A stretch of DNA of 64,000 nt from Sideroxydans sp. (GCA_013791855.1 VMTA01000011.1:62001-126000); one strand, 5' to 3'; counted from the stretch's first letter, positions 43,496-56,573 are shown. The notes: generated from the letters alone by a model not told the origin. Made by a program: numbers and translations.

Positions 43496-44392
43496 TTACT
43501 TGTTCTTCTTCTCGATCATCTCGTGCATGATCGGCGAGAGGATGATCTCCATCGCGTGGCTCATCTTGCCGCCGGGTACCACCATGGTGTTGGCACGGGA
43601 CATGGAGGAGTTCGGGATCATGGACAGGTAGTAAGGGAAGTCCACGCCTTTCGGATTGCGGAAACGGATGACCACGAAGCTTTCGTCCGGTGTCGGGATG
43701 TCGCGCGCGATGAAAGGATTGGATGTGTCCACGGTCGCCACACGCTGGAAGTTGATGTCAGTGTGTGTGAACTGCGGGGTGATGTATTTGATGTAGTCCG
43801 GCATGCGACGCATGATGGTGTCCACGGTCGCTTCGGCGGAATAGCCTCGCTCGGCCTTGTCGCGATGGATCTTCTGGATCCACTCGAGGTTGACCACCGG
43901 CACCACGCCGATGCCGAGGTCGACATACTTACCCGCGTCGACGCCCTTGGCTTCATTCTTGACCAGACCGTGCAGACCTTCGTAGAACAACAGGTCAGAG
44001 CCGGCTTCGATGTCTTCCCAGGGTGTGAACACGCCGGGTGTCAGGTCGGTCAGGCCGAAGTGCTTGTTGTGCTCGACGGCTTCCGGCTCGCTGTGCACGT
44101 AGTAGCGACGCTTGCACATGCCGGTATCGCCGTATTGCTTGAACATCTCTTCGATCTTGTCGAAGTGATTGGCCTCGGGGCCGAAATGGCTGAAGCTGTT
44201 GTTGCCCGCCTTGGTGGCTTCGGCTGCCGCTGCGCGGAAGGCCATGCGGTCCAGGCTATGCAGGCTGTCGCCTTCGATCACGGCGGCCTTGATCTTTTCT
44301 CTGCGGAAAATGTTCTCGAACGCGCGTTTGACGGTGGTGGTGCCTGCGCCGGACGAACCGGTTACGGCGATGACGGGGTGCTTGACGGACAT
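43496..44392 (-). CDS. prk: Phosphoribulokinase (class I)
   Basis: ATP-dependent formation of ribulose 1,5-bisphosphate, the step that commits carbon to Rubisco. The 298 residues have the P-loop GSSGAGTT at 12-19, EGDSLHSLDR near residue 40, the catalytic YYVHSEPEAVEHNKHFG region, and LLFYEGLHGL with the Walker B. The length fits the proteobacterial octameric class. The ribosome site AGGAG precedes it. No Rubisco or other cbb gene flanks it here, so the Calvin genes are scattered. It is divergent from leuS. Confidence 0.97.
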   Translation of the reverse strand: MSVKHPVIAVTGSSGAGTTTVKRAFENIFRREKIKAAVIEGDSLHSLDRMAFRAAAAEATKAGNNSFSHFGPEANHFDKIEEMFKQYGDTGMCKRRYYVHSEPEAVEHNKHFGLTDLTPGVFTPWEDIEAGSDLLFYEGLHGLVKNEAKGVDAGKYVDLGIGVVPVVNLEWIQKIHRDKAERGYSAEATVDTIMRRMPDYIKYITPQFTHTDINFQRVATVDTSNPFIARDIPTPDESFVVIRFRNPKGVDFPYYLSMIPNSSMSRANTMVVPGGKMSHAMEIILSPIMHEMIEKKNK

Positions 44393-44495
44393 AGGTTCTC
44401 TCTCCTGAAAACGATATGGATAAAATTTTTGGAGCGCGATTCTACCTTGTTTCGGTTCCGGTAGCGAGGTGCGGGCGGCGCACCTGCGATGTCGC

Positions 44496-47134
<2,639 letters not shown>

Positions 47135-47135
47135 T

Positions 47136-47645
47136 ATGACATCCCTGCGCAACATCCTGCTGTCCCTCTCGCTGCTGACGCTGGCCGCGTGCGGTTTCCA
47201 TCTACGCGGCAGTGACCTGCAGGATGTGCGCTTCAGTTTCAACTCGCTCTATATCAAATCGCAAGGGGAGACACCCTTCGTCGCCGAACTGCGCCGCACC
47301 CTGAGCCGGAGCAAGATGGAGCCGGTCGCGACGTCAGACCAGGCTGAACTGATCCTGGAGATCGTTTCAGAGAATGTCGGCAAGCAGATCCTGTCACTGT
47401 CCGGCAGCGGTCGTGTGCGCGAGTACCAGTTGAGCTATCGCGTCTCCATGCGCGCCTATGATCTGCAACAAGTCGAGTGGCTGCCGCCGGACGATGTGCA
47501 ACTGAACCGTGTGTTGTCTTATGACGACGCGCTAATCCTGGCCAAGGAGCAGGAAGAGGCGCAGTTGTACAAGGACATGCGCGCCGATGCCGTGGCGCAG
47601 ACCGTGCGCCGCCTGATGCGGGCCAAACCGCAGCCGCTGGAATAG
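47136..47645 (+). CDS. lptE: LPS-assembly lipoprotein LptE
   Basis: Outer-membrane lipoprotein that plugs the LptD barrel and helps insert lipopolysaccharide. The lipobox LAAC puts the lipidated cysteine at C19, followed by GFHLRGSDLQDVRFSFNSLYI, the family opening. The 169 residues have the expected size. leuS-lptE-holA is the standard neighbourhood. It lies one base after leuS. Confidence 0.95.
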   Translation: MTSLRNILLSLSLLTLAACGFHLRGSDLQDVRFSFNSLYIKSQGETPFVAELRRTLSRSKMEPVATSDQAELILEIVSENVGKQILSLSGSGRVREYQLSYRVSMRAYDLQQVEWLPPDDVQLNRVLSYDDALILAKEQEEAQLYKDMRADAVAQTVRRLMRAKPQPLE

Positions 47646-47656
47646 ACCTACGGCCC

Positions 47657-48670
47657 ATGAACATCTCCAGCGAAGATTTGCCGCGTCATCTGGCCAAGGG
47701 CTTGGGTTCGCTGTATGTGATCCACGGTGAAGCTTTGTTGCTCGCCATCGAGGCGGCCGATGCGATACGCGCAGCCGCGCGCGCAGCCGGCTACGATGAA
47801 CGCGAGGTGTTGATCGCCGACCAGGGCTTCAAATGGTCGGCACTGCGCAATAGCGCGCAGAGCATGTCGCTGTTCTCGGCGCGCAAGGTAATCGACCTGC
47901 GCATCCCGGGCGGTAAGCCCGGCGTGGAAGGCGCGCAAGCCTTGCAGGAACACTGCGGGAATCTGAACGCCGACACCTTGACGCTGATCTCGCTGCCCAA
48001 ACTCGACGGCACGGCGATGAAGAGCAAATGGTTCACAGCGCTGGCGCAGCATGCCACCGTGATCAGCGCGGATGAGGTGTCCATCAATGCGCTGCCCATA
48101 TGGATCGCCGGGCGATTGAAGCGTCAGGAGCAAAGTGCGGATGCAGACACCCTGGCCTTTCTGGCACAGAAGGTGGAAGGTAACCTGCTCGCTGCCTTCC
48201 AGGAGATACAGAAACTTGCCTTGTTGTTCCCGGCCGGGCCGCTCAGCTTCGAGCAGGTGAAGGACTCGGTGATGGATGTGGCACGTTACGACGTGTTCAA
48301 ACTGTCAGAAGCGATGCTGGCGGGCGATGCGGAACGTTATGTGCGCATCCTCGAAGGTCTGCGCGCCGAAGGTACGGCGACAGTCCTGATCCTGTGGGCC
48401 GTGGCAGAGGATATCCGCGCGCTGGCCAAAGTGTCGCGCGCGGTGCAGCAGGGCGGCAATCTGTCCGGTGCCTTGCGCGATGCGCGTGTGTGGGGCATCC
48501 GCCAAAAACTGGTGGAACGCGCGGCACGCCGTTTCAATCCGACCTTCGCCGAACGCGCATTGAAACAGGCAGCACAGATCGATCGTCTGGTTAAAGGTTT
48601 GCGCCAGGGCGATGTATGGGACGAGCTACTGCAGCTGGGAGTGCGCTGCGCGCGGGCGGGTGCGCGATGA
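47657..48670 (+). CDS. holA: DNA polymerase III delta subunit
   Basis: Clamp-loader subunit that opens the beta sliding clamp. The 337 residues include LYVIHGEALLLAIEAADAIR near the start, then the AAA+ core with no Walker activity as in all delta subunits, and the C-terminal RFNPTFAERALKQAAQIDRLVKGL collar domain. It overlaps cutA by four bases. Confidence 0.95.
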   Translation: MNISSEDLPRHLAKGLGSLYVIHGEALLLAIEAADAIRAAARAAGYDEREVLIADQGFKWSALRNSAQSMSLFSARKVIDLRIPGGKPGVEGAQALQEHCGNLNADTLTLISLPKLDGTAMKSKWFTALAQHATVISADEVSINALPIWIAGRLKRQEQSADADTLAFLAQKVEGNLLAAFQEIQKLALLFPAGPLSFEQVKDSVMDVARYDVFKLSEAMLAGDAERYVRILEGLRAEGTATVLILWAVAEDIRALAKVSRAVQQGGNLSGALRDARVWGIRQKLVERAARRFNPTFAERALKQAAQIDRLVKGLRQGDVWDELLQLGVRCARAGAR

Positions 48671-48999
48671 GCGAAGTCTTGCTGGTGGTCACCACCTTGC
48701 CGGATCGCGCCACCGCGGAACGTATCGCTGAAGCGCTGGTCACAGCCCGCGTCGCTGCCTGCGTGAATGTACTGGCCGAATGTACGTCGGTCTATCGCTG
48801 GCAAGGCAAAGTAGAGCGTGCGGGTGAAGTGCCCCTGCTGATCAAGACCACCCGTGAAGCTTATGCGCGACTGGAAGCGACTTTACGCACCATGCATCCC
48901 TATGATGTGCCGGAGATCGTTGCCTTGCCGGTGACGGCTGGATTGCCAGCCTATCTGGATTGGGTGACACAGGAAACCAAGGATAACGGGAGCCTCTAA
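48667..48999 (+). CDS. cutA: Divalent-cation tolerance protein CutA
   Basis: Trimeric signal-protein-like fold linked to copper and other divalent-ion tolerance. The start is ATG 48667 overlapping the holA stop (ATGA); the longer frame adds residues of no family value. The 110 residues contain VTTLPDRATAERIAEALVTARVAACVNVL, YRWQGKVERAGEVPLLIKTT and HPYDVPEIVALPV. It is followed two bases later by dsbD, the usual cutA-dsbD pair. Confidence 0.95.
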   Translation: MSEVLLVVTTLPDRATAERIAEALVTARVAACVNVLAECTSVYRWQGKVERAGEVPLLIKTTREAYARLEATLRTMHPYDVPEIVALPVTAGLPAYLDWVTQETKDNGSL

Positions 49000-49001
49000 G
49001 A

Positions 49002-50783
49002 ATGATACGTCGTCTGTTATTGATCGCATTGTTAAGCATCACACCGTTGGCGCAAGCCGAGCTGCTCTCCTTCGGCAGCAAGCCCAAGTTCCTGCCACCC
49101 GACCAAGCCTTCTCGCTGGAAGTGCGGTCGCTCGATCAAAGCACCCTGATCGCCAGCTTCAACATCACCCCCGGTTATTACCTATATCGCGACAAGACCA
49201 CCTTCAGTCTGGGCGAAGGATCTGCCAGGATCGCGCAGGTGTCACTGCCGGAGGGCGAAGCCAAGAACGACCCTAACTTCGGCGTGTTGCAAGTGTTCCA
49301 CAATAGTTTCCAGGCTGAGATCGCACTGCAAGGAGTCGATCCAAAACTGCCGCTGGTGCTGAACGCCAGTTATCAGGGATGCAGCGATGATGGCCTGTGC
49401 TATCCGCCCATCGAGAAGACCCTCACGCTCGATCTGGTGACGACCGTCAGCAACCCCGCGTCGGCCGTTTCCCCGCCAACCGAGGATGAGAACTCGCAGA
49501 TCGCACGCCTGTTCAAGGACGGCAACTTCTGGCTGATCGTGGTCAGCTTCCTGGGGTTCGGCCTGCTGCTCTCGCTCACCCCCTGCGTGTTCCCGATGAT
49601 CCCCATCCTGTCCGGCATCATCGTCGGGCGCGGCCACAAGATCACCCACACACACGCATTCCTGCTGTCGCTGGCCTATGTGCTGGGCATGGCCATCACC
49701 TATGCGGTGGCGGGTGTGGCGGCCGGTTATTCCGGCGCGCTGATCTCCAATGCTTTGCAGACGCCCTGGGTGCTGGGCAGTTTCGCCGCCATCTTTGTCG
49801 TGCTGTCGCTGTCCATGTTCGGCCTGTACGAGCTGCAACTGCCCGCCGCACTGCAAAGCAGACTGACCGACACCAGCAACAAGCTGCATGGCGGCCACCT
49901 CACCGGCGTGTTCGCCATGGGTGCCTTGTCCGCCATCATCATGGGGCCCTGTGTCGCCGCGCCTCTGGCAGGCGCCCTGCTCTACATCAGCCAGACGCAC
50001 GATGCTGTGCTGGGTGGCAGCGCCCTGTTCGCGATGGGCCTGGGTATGGGCGTGCCATTGCTGATCATCGGTACTTCGGCAGGCACCTTGCTGCCCAAGG
50101 CCGGGCCGTGGATGGAATCGGTGAAGCGCTTCTTCGGCGTGCTGATGCTGGCACTGGCGATCTGGATCGTGTCGCCGGTCATCCCGCTCGCCGCGCAGAT
50201 GCTGGCCTGGGCGGTACTGCTGATCTTCTGCGCCATCCATCTGCATGCGCTCGACCCGCTGCCCAGCAATGCGCGTGGCATCAAGAAACTGGGCAAAGCA
50301 CTCGGCATTCTCTCTTTGCTGCTGGGCGTGGCCTATCTGATCGGCGCACTGTCCGGCGCGCGCGACATCCTGCGCCCGCTGGGCACACTGCCAAACACGG
50401 CCGGGGTTGCCGCACCCGCCGAGGCCAAGCTTTTCGAGCGCGTGAAAAGCCTCGCCGCGCTCGAAGCACGCCTGGCGCAAACTCAGGGCAAGGTGGTGAT
50501 GCTGGACTTCTATGCCGACTGGTGTATCTCGTGCAAGGAGATGGAGCGATTCACCTTCAGTGACCCGGCCATCCATGCGCGCATGAGCAAAGCGCTGCTG
50601 TTGCAAGCCGACGTCACCGCCAATGACGCGGACGACAAAGCCCTGCTACAGCGCTTCCAGCTGTTCGGCCCGCCCGCCATCCTGTTCTTCGACAAGCAAG
50701 GTCGCGAGCAAGCCGATCTGCGCGTGATCGGCTATCAGGATGCGCAGCAGTTCGGCGCGTCGCTCGCCCGGGCTGGTCTATGA
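49002..50783 (+). CDS. dsbD: Thiol:disulfide interchange protein DsbD
   Basis: Carries electrons from cytoplasmic thioredoxin to periplasmic DsbC, DsbG and CcmG, and so supports cytochrome c maturation. The 593 residues comprise a signal peptide, an N-terminal periplasmic domain with [10 protein letters not shown], about eight spans including [14 protein letters not shown] and [11 protein letters not shown] (the paired membrane cysteines), and a C-terminal thioredoxin domain with [10 protein letters not shown]. The cytochrome-porin and the many c-type cytochromes expected in such an organism would need this pathway. Confidence 0.97.
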   Translation: MIRRLLLIALLSITPLAQAELLSFGSKPKFLPPDQAFSLEVRSLDQSTLIASFNITPGYYLYRDKTTFSLGEGSARIAQVSLPEGEAKNDPNFGVLQVFHNSFQAEIALQGVDPKLPLVLNASYQGCSDDGLCYPPIEKTLTLDLVTTVSNPASAVSPPTEDENSQIARLFKDGNFWLIVVSFLGFGLLLSLTPCVFPMIPILSGIIVGRGHKITHTHAFLLSLAYVLGMAITYAVAGVAAGYSGALISNALQTPWVLGSFAAIFVVLSLSMFGLYELQLPAALQSRLTDTSNKLHGGHLTGVFAMGALSAIIMGPCVAAPLAGALLYISQTHDAVLGGSALFAMGLGMGVPLLIIGTSAGTLLPKAGPWMESVKRFFGVLMLALAIWIVSPVIPLAAQMLAWAVLLIFCAIHLHALDPLPSNARGIKKLGKALGILSLLLGVAYLIGALSGARDILRPLGTLPNTAGVAAPAEAKLFERVKSLAALEARLAQTQGKVVMLDFYADWCISCKEMERFTFSDPAIHARMSKALLLQADVTANDADDKALLQRFQLFGPPAILFFDKQGREQADLRVIGYQDAQQFGASLARAGL

Positions 50784-50850
50784 CTATGATTCCGCTCAAC
50801 TTCACCGAAATGATGGACAAAGTTCCCCATTTTGCGGCAAACTGCGCGCC

Positions 50851-51294
50851 ATGAAACACATCCTCGTCCTTCACGGCCCCAACCTGAACCTGCTCGGCAC
50901 GCGCGAGCCAGAGGTGTATGGTCGCGTCACGTTGGATGAAATTAACATCAAATTGGCGGCACAAGCTGAAAAGAGCGGCGCCAAACTGGACTACTTCCAG
51001 AGCAATACCGAAGGCATGCTGGTCGACCGCGTGCAGCAGGCGCGTGTCGACGGCACCGACTTCATCATCATCAACCCGGCCGCATTCACCCACACCAGCG
51101 TCGCCTTGCGCGATGCGCTGGCGGCGGTCGCCATCCCTTTCGTCGAGGTGCACCTTTCCAACGTGTTCGCCCGCGAGGCGTTCCGCAAGGAATCGTACTT
51201 CTCGGACATCGCGGTCGGCGTCATCAGCGGCTTGGGGGCAACCGGTTACGAACTCGCTTTGCAATTCGCACTACAACATTCTGTAAGGAGCTAA
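50851..51294 (+). CDS. aroQ: 3-dehydroquinate dehydratase, type II
   Basis: Third step of the shikimate pathway, forming 3-dehydroshikimate. The start is ATG 50851, giving 147 residues. [18 protein letters not shown] near the start and [14 protein letters not shown] with its catalytic His are characteristic of the dodecameric type II family. aroQ-accB-accC is a common neighbourhood. The longer frame upstream overlaps dsbD and has no conserved residues. Confidence 0.97.
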   Translation: MKHILVLHGPNLNLLGTREPEVYGRVTLDEINIKLAAQAEKSGAKLDYFQSNTEGMLVDRVQQARVDGTDFIIINPAAFTHTSVALRDALAAVAIPFVEVHLSNVFAREAFRKESYFSDIAVGVISGLGATGYELALQFALQHSVRS

Positions 51295-51297
51295 AAA

Positions 51298-51750
51298 ATG
51301 GATCTGCGCAAACTGAAGACACTGATCGAACTGGTGGAGAACTCGGGCATCGCCGAGCTGGAACTGACCGAAGGCGAAGAGCATGTGCGCATCTCGCGCG
51401 CCAGCTCCGTTGCCGCGCCCATGCAACATCATATGTATGCCGCCGCGCCGCAGCACGCACCCGCACCGGCCGCCGCGCCAGTGGCTGCCGCACCCGCTGA
51501 GCCCGCCCAGCCTGAAGGACACGTGGTCAAGTCGCCGATGGTCGGCACTTTCTACCGCGCCCCTTCCCCTGGCGCCAAGTCTTTCGTCGATATCGGCTCC
51601 ACCGTGAATGCCGGCGACACCTTGTGCATCATCGAAGCGATGAAACTGTTGAACGAGATCGATACCGACAAGGGCGGCGTCATCAAAGCAGTGCTGGTCG
51701 AGAATGGTCAGCCGGTCGAATTCGGCCAGCCGCTGTTCATCGTCGGTTAA
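51298..51750 (+). CDS. accB: Biotin carboxyl carrier protein of acetyl-CoA carboxylase
   Basis: Carries carboxybiotin between AccC and AccAD, starting fatty-acid synthesis. The 150 residues have a dimerisation head, an Ala/Pro linker at about 48-72, and the biotinyl domain with biotin-lysine K116 in [10 protein letters not shown]. It starts three bases after aroQ, with AAGGAGC before the ATG. Confidence 0.98.
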   Translation: MDLRKLKTLIELVENSGIAELELTEGEEHVRISRASSVAAPMQHHMYAAAPQHAPAPAAAPVAAAPAEPAQPEGHVVKSPMVGTFYRAPSPGAKSFVDIGSTVNAGDTLCIIEAMKLLNEIDTDKGGVIKAVLVENGQPVEFGQPLFIVG

Positions 51751-51807
51751 CGCATCATGGCCGTGTTCGAACGCAAACCCAGAACGTCCGCGCCGGAGAA
51801 ACCCGTT

Positions 51808-53163
51808 ATGTTTGAAAAGATCCTTATCGCCAATCGCGGCGAGATCGCGCTGCGTATCCAGCGCGCGTGCCGCGAGATGGGCATCAAGACCGTCGCCGTG
51901 CACTCCGAGGCGGACGCCGAAGCGAAATACGTGAAACTGGCCGACGAGTCGGTATGTATCGGTCCGGCTTCTTCCAGCCTGAGTTATCTGAGTGTCCCCG
52001 CCATCATCAGCGCGGCGGAAGTCACCGACGCGCAGGCCATCCATCCCGGCTACGGCTTCCTGTCCGAGAACGCCGACTTCTCCGAGCGTTGCGAGAAATC
52101 CGGCTTCGTGTTCATCGGTCCGCGCGCCGAGACAATCCGCCTGATGGGCGACAAGGTCTCCGCCAAGAACGCCATGAAGAAAGCCGGCGTGCCCTGCGTA
52201 CCCGGCGTGGACGGCGCACTACCTGATGACCCGGCCGAAATCATCAAGATCGCCAAGTTCATCGGTTATCCGGTGATCATCAAAGCCTCCGGTGGCGGCG
52301 GCGGGCGCGGCATGCGCGTGGTGCACACCGAGGCTGCGCTGCTCAATGCCGTGACCATGACCAAGACCGAAGCACAGGCGGCCTTCAACAATCCCATGGT
52401 GTACATGGAGAAGTTCCTGGAGAACCCGCGCCACATCGAGATCCAGGTGCTGGCCGACCAGCACGGCTGTGCGGTATACCTTGGCGAGCGCGACTGCTCC
52501 ATGCAGCGCCGCCACCAGAAGGTGATCGAAGAAGCGCCCGCACCGGGCGTCGACCGCAAGCTGATCGCCAAGATCGGCGAGCGTTGTGCCGAAGCCTGCC
52601 GCAAGATCAACTACCGCGGCGCGGGCACGTTCGAATTCCTGTACGAGAACGGCGAGTTCTTCTTCATCGAGATGAACACCCGTGTGCAGGTGGAGCATCC
52701 GGTCACCGAGATGATCACCGGGATCGACATCGTGCAACAGCAGATCCGTATCGCGGCCGGCGAGAAGCTGCCGTTCCGCCAGAAGGACATCCTGTTCCGC
52801 GGCCACTCGATTGAGTGCCGCATCAACGCGGAACATCCTTACACCTTCGTGCCGTCGCCGGGCCGCATCAGCAACTGGCACGTACCCGGCGGTCCCGGCA
52901 TCCGCGTCGATTCGCACGTGTACAACAACTATTTCATCCCGCCGCATTACGACTCGATGATCGGCAAGTTGATCTCCTATGGCGACACGCGCGATCAGGC
53001 TATCGCCCGCATGCGCACCGCCTTGTCCGAGATGGTGGTGGAAGGCATCAACACCAACATCCCGCTGCACCAGGAGTTGATGAACGATGCCGCCTTCGTG
53101 CGTGGCGGTACCAGCATCCATTATCTGGAACACAAGCTGGCGGAACGTACCAAAGGTAAATAA
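51808..53163 (+). CDS. accC: Biotin carboxylase subunit of acetyl-CoA carboxylase
   Basis: ATP-dependent carboxylation of biotin on AccB. I start at ATG 51808 ([20 protein letters not shown]), the family N-terminus, giving 451 residues; an ATG at 51757 would add 17. The glycine-rich ATP loop [14 protein letters not shown] is at about 160-175, and [20 protein letters not shown] holds the catalytic Arg. It lies 57 bases after accB and three bases before prmA. Confidence 0.98.
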   Translation: MFEKILIANRGEIALRIQRACREMGIKTVAVHSEADAEAKYVKLADESVCIGPASSSLSYLSVPAIISAAEVTDAQAIHPGYGFLSENADFSERCEKSGFVFIGPRAETIRLMGDKVSAKNAMKKAGVPCVPGVDGALPDDPAEIIKIAKFIGYPVIIKASGGGGGRGMRVVHTEAALLNAVTMTKTEAQAAFNNPMVYMEKFLENPRHIEIQVLADQHGCAVYLGERDCSMQRRHQKVIEEAPAPGVDRKLIAKIGERCAEACRKINYRGAGTFEFLYENGEFFFIEMNTRVQVEHPVTEMITGIDIVQQQIRIAAGEKLPFRQKDILFRGHSIECRINAEHPYTFVPSPGRISNWHVPGGPGIRVDSHVYNNYFIPPHYDSMIGKLISYGDTRDQAIARMRTALSEMVVEGINTNIPLHQELMNDAAFVRGGTSIHYLEHKLAERTKGK

Positions 53164-53166
53164 CAC

Positions 53167-54057
53167 ATGTCCTGGCTAACGCTGTCGGTCCGGGCGGAAG
53201 CCAGTCATGCCGAGGCATTGAGCGAATCACTACTGGCGCATGGCGCATTGTCGGTGGATATGCTCGATGCCGATGCCGACACGCCGGATGAGCAGGCCAT
53301 CTTCGGCGAACCCGGCGAACCCACCTCCAGCGTGTGGCAGCACAACTTGATCAATGCCCTGTTCGAAGCGGACGCCGACGTCGAGTCCATCCTGCGCACC
53401 TGCTACGACGAACTGGGCATCACTGCTCCTGCCGAACATCATATCGAGACACTGGAAGAGAACGACTGGGTACGCCTCACCCAGTCACAGTTCGAACCCA
53501 TCCGCATCAGTGATCGCCTGTGGATCGTGCCGACCTGGCATGAAGCCAGCGACCCCTCCGCCATCAATATCGCCCTCGACCCCGGCCTCGCTTTCGGTAC
53601 CGGCAGCCATCCCACCACGCGTTTGTGTCTGCGCTGGCTGGATGCCCATATCCGGGGGGGCGAGACGGTGCTGGATTACGGTTGCGGTTCCGGCATCCTC
53701 GCCATCGCCGCGATGAAGCTGGGGGCGAGCAGCACCGTCGGCGTGGACATCGATCCGCAGGCGGTGATCGCCAGCCGCGACAATGCTCAGGCGAACCATG
53801 TCGAAGCGGATTTCTTCATCCCGGATGGCGTCAAGCTCACCCAATACGATGTAGTGGTCGCAAACATCCTCACCAATCCGCTACGCGCACTGGCACCGTT
53901 GCTGTCGAACGCCGCCAAGTCGGGCGGCCGCATCGTGCTGTCGGGCATCCTCGCTGATCAGGCGGATGAAGTGATGCGCATCTATTCGCAATGGTTCGAC
54001 TTCGCCCCGGCGGTGATCGAAGATGGCTGGTGTTGCCTGTCCGGAGTGAAACGATGA
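53167..54057 (+). CDS. prmA: Ribosomal protein L11 methyltransferase
   Basis: Trimethylates L11 at several amino groups. The 296 residues have an N-terminal substrate domain (MSWLTLSVRAEASHAEALSESL) and the SAM core with LDPGLAFGTGSHPTTRLCL and VLDYGCGSGILAIAAMKLGA. NILTNPL is the N-x-x-x-x-P motif near the substrate. Its stop overlaps the next start as ATGA. Confidence 0.97.
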   Translation: MSWLTLSVRAEASHAEALSESLLAHGALSVDMLDADADTPDEQAIFGEPGEPTSSVWQHNLINALFEADADVESILRTCYDELGITAPAEHHIETLEENDWVRLTQSQFEPIRISDRLWIVPTWHEASDPSAINIALDPGLAFGTGSHPTTRLCLRWLDAHIRGGETVLDYGCGSGILAIAAMKLGASSTVGVDIDPQAVIASRDNAQANHVEADFFIPDGVKLTQYDVVVANILTNPLRALAPLLSNAAKSGGRIVLSGILADQADEVMRIYSQWFDFAPAVIEDGWCCLSGVKR

Positions 54058-55019
54058 GCGACACCACGCTCTGCCCGCAATGCGCCACCCGTTTCAAGGT
54101 CAGCGAGGAACAGCTCGAAGCCCATGACGGCATGGTGCGTTGTGGTCGTTGCCAGAACGTGTTCAATGCACGCGAACATCTGCAGGAAGAAGAGCCCAGC
54201 CCGCAATTGAGCTTGCTGATCGATGAGGAGCCCACTGCCGTGGCAGAGGACTCCGGTGACGACACCGTCAAATTACCCGTCGCTGAGACCCCACCCGATA
54301 GCGAAGCAGAAGCCGTCGATGGAAAAATCGATGGCGCGCCCTTGGCAACGGAAGGAGCCGTTACGCTGGATGAGACCAGCGACAGCTCCGTGGACGTGGC
54401 GCCTGAAGAACAGTCCAGCCATCCCGACCTCACGCCCATCCCAAATCTGGCCGGACTGGAAGACGAGCCCGCCACGCTGGCGCAGCAAGTGCAGTTCGTG
54501 GACGATCCGGTCGAAGCGGATGAAGCCGCCACCCGCAAACCCAAGCGTTATCTGACCACTTTTTTCGGCGTGACCCTGTTCCTGCTACTGACCGCCCAAG
54601 CCACTTATCACTTCCGCGACGCACTGGCAGTGAAGCTGCCCGGACTCAAGCCCTTGCTGGTGCAGCTCTGCAACCAACTCGAGTGCACCGTCGAATTGCC
54701 GCGCGAGGCGGAACTGCTGTCCATCGAATCTTCCGAACTGGAAGCGCATGCCAAGTTGATGAATGTCATCACCCTGCACGCACTGCTGCATAACCGCGCC
54801 AGATACGCACAAGCCTGGCCCAGCCTGGAACTCACCCTCACCGACTCGCGCGACGAAGTCATCGCCCGCCGCAGTTTCCACCCTGCCGACTACCTCAATA
54901 GCGATGAAGAGATGGAACAGGGCATCGGTCACAACCGCGAGCGGGAGATCGCCTTGCGACTGGATACAACCGACCTTCGTCCGAGCGGTTACCGGCTTTT
55001 GCTGTTCTATCCGCAATAA
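54054..55019 (+). CDS. DUF3426 zinc-ribbon membrane protein
   Basis: A 321-residue membrane-anchored protein. Residues 7-33 form a zinc ribbon, CPQC and CGRC, of the MJ0042 type. A long acidic, Ser/Pro-rich linker runs from 45 to 160, a single transmembrane span lies at about 167-185, and the DUF3426 domain follows outside with LFDLPGLKPL-like and HALLHNRARYAQAWPSLELTLTDSRDEV segments. The family is common after prmA in betaproteobacteria and its function is unknown. The start at 54054 overlaps prmA; a longer frame is not conserved. Confidence 0.9.
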   Translation: MSDTTLCPQCATRFKVSEEQLEAHDGMVRCGRCQNVFNAREHLQEEEPSPQLSLLIDEEPTAVAEDSGDDTVKLPVAETPPDSEAEAVDGKIDGAPLATEGAVTLDETSDSSVDVAPEEQSSHPDLTPIPNLAGLEDEPATLAQQVQFVDDPVEADEAATRKPKRYLTTFFGVTLFLLLTAQATYHFRDALAVKLPGLKPLLVQLCNQLECTVELPREAELLSIESSELEAHAKLMNVITLHALLHNRARYAQAWPSLELTLTDSRDEVIARRSFHPADYLNSDEEMEQGIGHNREREIALRLDTTDLRPSGYRLLLFYPQ

Positions 55020-55229
55020 GCCACGAACCTGAATTGGCTGGAAGAGACGCCAAACACTGCTACGTCAAGCCACCTCACACCGAAGCCCCTCAACAAGTAA
55101 GGGAAGCAAAAACTCTCCCTCATGCCGCTGCATGCCGGCAGCGGCACGCTTGTTTAGCATACGTCTCAGGACAGGCAACGGCGTATCCTTGAACCGACCA
55201 AAAGCAAGGAGGCTTCCTCGGCAGACAAA
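55020..55229. other. Intergenic region without a gene; one hairpin
   Basis: Lies between the DUF3426 gene and the terminator of the cytochrome-porin gene. The one structure seen is TGCCGCTG/CAGCGGCA with an eight-base loop at 55123-55146, followed by GCTTGTTT, which could end the leuS-DUF3426 run weakly. Short frames here have no coding character. Confidence 0.5.
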
Positions 55230-55259
55230 AAACAGGGGAGACCGAAGTCTCCCCTGTTT
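55230..55259 (-). terminator. Rho-independent terminator after the cytochrome-porin gene
   Basis: A 13-bp perfect stem, AAACAGGGGAGAC with GTCTCCCCTGTTT, has a four-base loop and continues into TTTTTT on the minus strand. It lies 60 bases past the stop of the Cyc2-like gene. The A-rich opposite side may let it act on plus-strand transcripts as well. Confidence 0.92.
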
Positions 55260-55319
55260 CATTGGTGCTTGTGCCTGGTTCGGATCCCGGCGAACCGGAA
55301 CCCTTATATCAGCTCAAAC

Positions 55320-56573
55320 TTACCAGGCGGACTCAAGCATCAGGGTCAGCAGGTTCTTGCCTGTGGAACCAACCACTGTCGCATCACTTGCACCGCCTGC
55401 ATTGAATGCAGTACCGGAACCGATAGAGTAGTTGGCAACTACAGCCACGTTTTGCATCAGGTCATACACGCCAGTGAAGGTGATGTACTTCTCCGATTCG
55501 CCAGCGCCGTTCGTGCCGCTCAGGTAGTTGGCACCAACCGACAGCGTATGCGGGATCACAGTGAAATCCGCACCGATCTGAGTAGCTTTTACGTCGTTAG
55601 TAGTGCTGGCGTTGAACTGACTCGCCACAGTTCCATTGCCCTTGGCCGCTTTGGAATATGCGAAGTACAAGCCGGTTTCCATGCCGGCCAGTTCACCATG
55701 AGCCTGTGCAGTCAGACCGTTGCCCTTGGTGGCGACCTTGGTTGCAGCAGTTGTTCCAGTGTAGCTTTCGCCAGTCACGAATTCAGCACTGATCACCGTT
55801 GCGAAGTCAGCGATAGTCGGCGTAGCAGCGATATGCACTGCAGTCGAAGACATCTGGGTTGCTGCCACAAATTGGGGTGCAAAGCGTGACACGTTGATGT
55901 AGCCCATGTCGGAACGCACTACCGCAGCGATACCGGTGGATGCGCCTTGACCGATGCCTGTGTACTGGTGCGCGAACACTTGCGTGCGGTTCTCAGCCCA
56001 ACGGATCGCACGGTTCAGCGCGTTGCTGGATTCTGTGTAGCCGTAGAATGCGCCCAAAGAGTCGGTTGTGAACGGAATCACGGAGACCGATGCGGAGTCC
56101 AGTTCAACTACGACCGGCACGCGCAGGCCAGCAGCAAAAGCACCGGCAGCCTTCAGGTTGTTCTCCATCATCATGCCGACCTTGAGTGCGCCGCTGTCCG
56201 CCACGCGACCGCCGAAGAACAAGGAATATTCGTCAGGGAACTGCCACTGACCACCATTAGTTGAAGAACCAGAAATGGCACCCGCTGCATCAGAGCCGTT
56301 GGTCTTCTGATAACGAACCTTCAACAGTACAGCCGCGTTCAGAGAAGCCGGGATAGACAGGTTCTCGTCTTCAACCTTTTCTTGTGCGCCCATCATGGTG
56401 AAGCCTGCTGCCTTGAATGCACGACCAAAACCGTTCAGAACGGGGAAGTGTTGTGCGTGGCAAGCAGCACAAGCCATGCCGGTCTGGCGTGAGAATGCCG
56501 GGATGGCGGATGCTTCCGGTGCGAAGGCCACAGCGGCCATGACGCCTGCCAATGACAGTACGATTTTCTTCAT
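55320..56573 (-). CDS. Cyc2-like outer-membrane monoheme cytochrome-porin
   Basis: Predicted outer-membrane protein that takes electrons from extracellular Fe(II), by resemblance to Cyc2. I start at ATG 56573, which has a perfect GGAGG nine bases upstream and opens a signal peptide ending ASA at residue 23. Directly after it comes AIPAFSRQTGMACAACH, a single c-haem site (C35, C38, H39), then FPVLNGFGRAFKAAGFT, the conserved segment that follows haem in Cyc2. The remaining 350 residues alternate as beta strands with Gly/Ser/Thr-rich loops and end in aromatic W417, as outer-membrane barrels do. The 417-residue length is right for Cyc2. True iron oxidase activity is inferred, and related cytochrome-porins of other roles exist. 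Confidence 0.85.
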   Translation of the reverse strand: MKKIVLSLAGVMAAVAFAPEASAIPAFSRQTGMACAACHAQHFPVLNGFGRAFKAAGFTMMGAQEKVEDENLSIPASLNAAVLLKVRYQKTNGSDAAGAISGSSTNGGQWQFPDEYSLFFGGRVADSGALKVGMMMENNLKAAGAFAAGLRVPVVVELDSASVSVIPFTTDSLGAFYGYTESSNALNRAIRWAENRTQVFAHQYTGIGQGASTGIAAVVRSDMGYINVSRFAPQFVAATQMSSTAVHIAATPTIADFATVISAEFVTGESYTGTTAATKVATKGNGLTAQAHGELAGMETGLYFAYSKAAKGNGTVASQFNASTTNDVKATQIGADFTVIPHTLSVGANYLSGTNGAGESEKYITFTGVYDLMQNVAVVANYSIGSGTAFNAGGASDATVVGSTGKNLLTLMLESAW

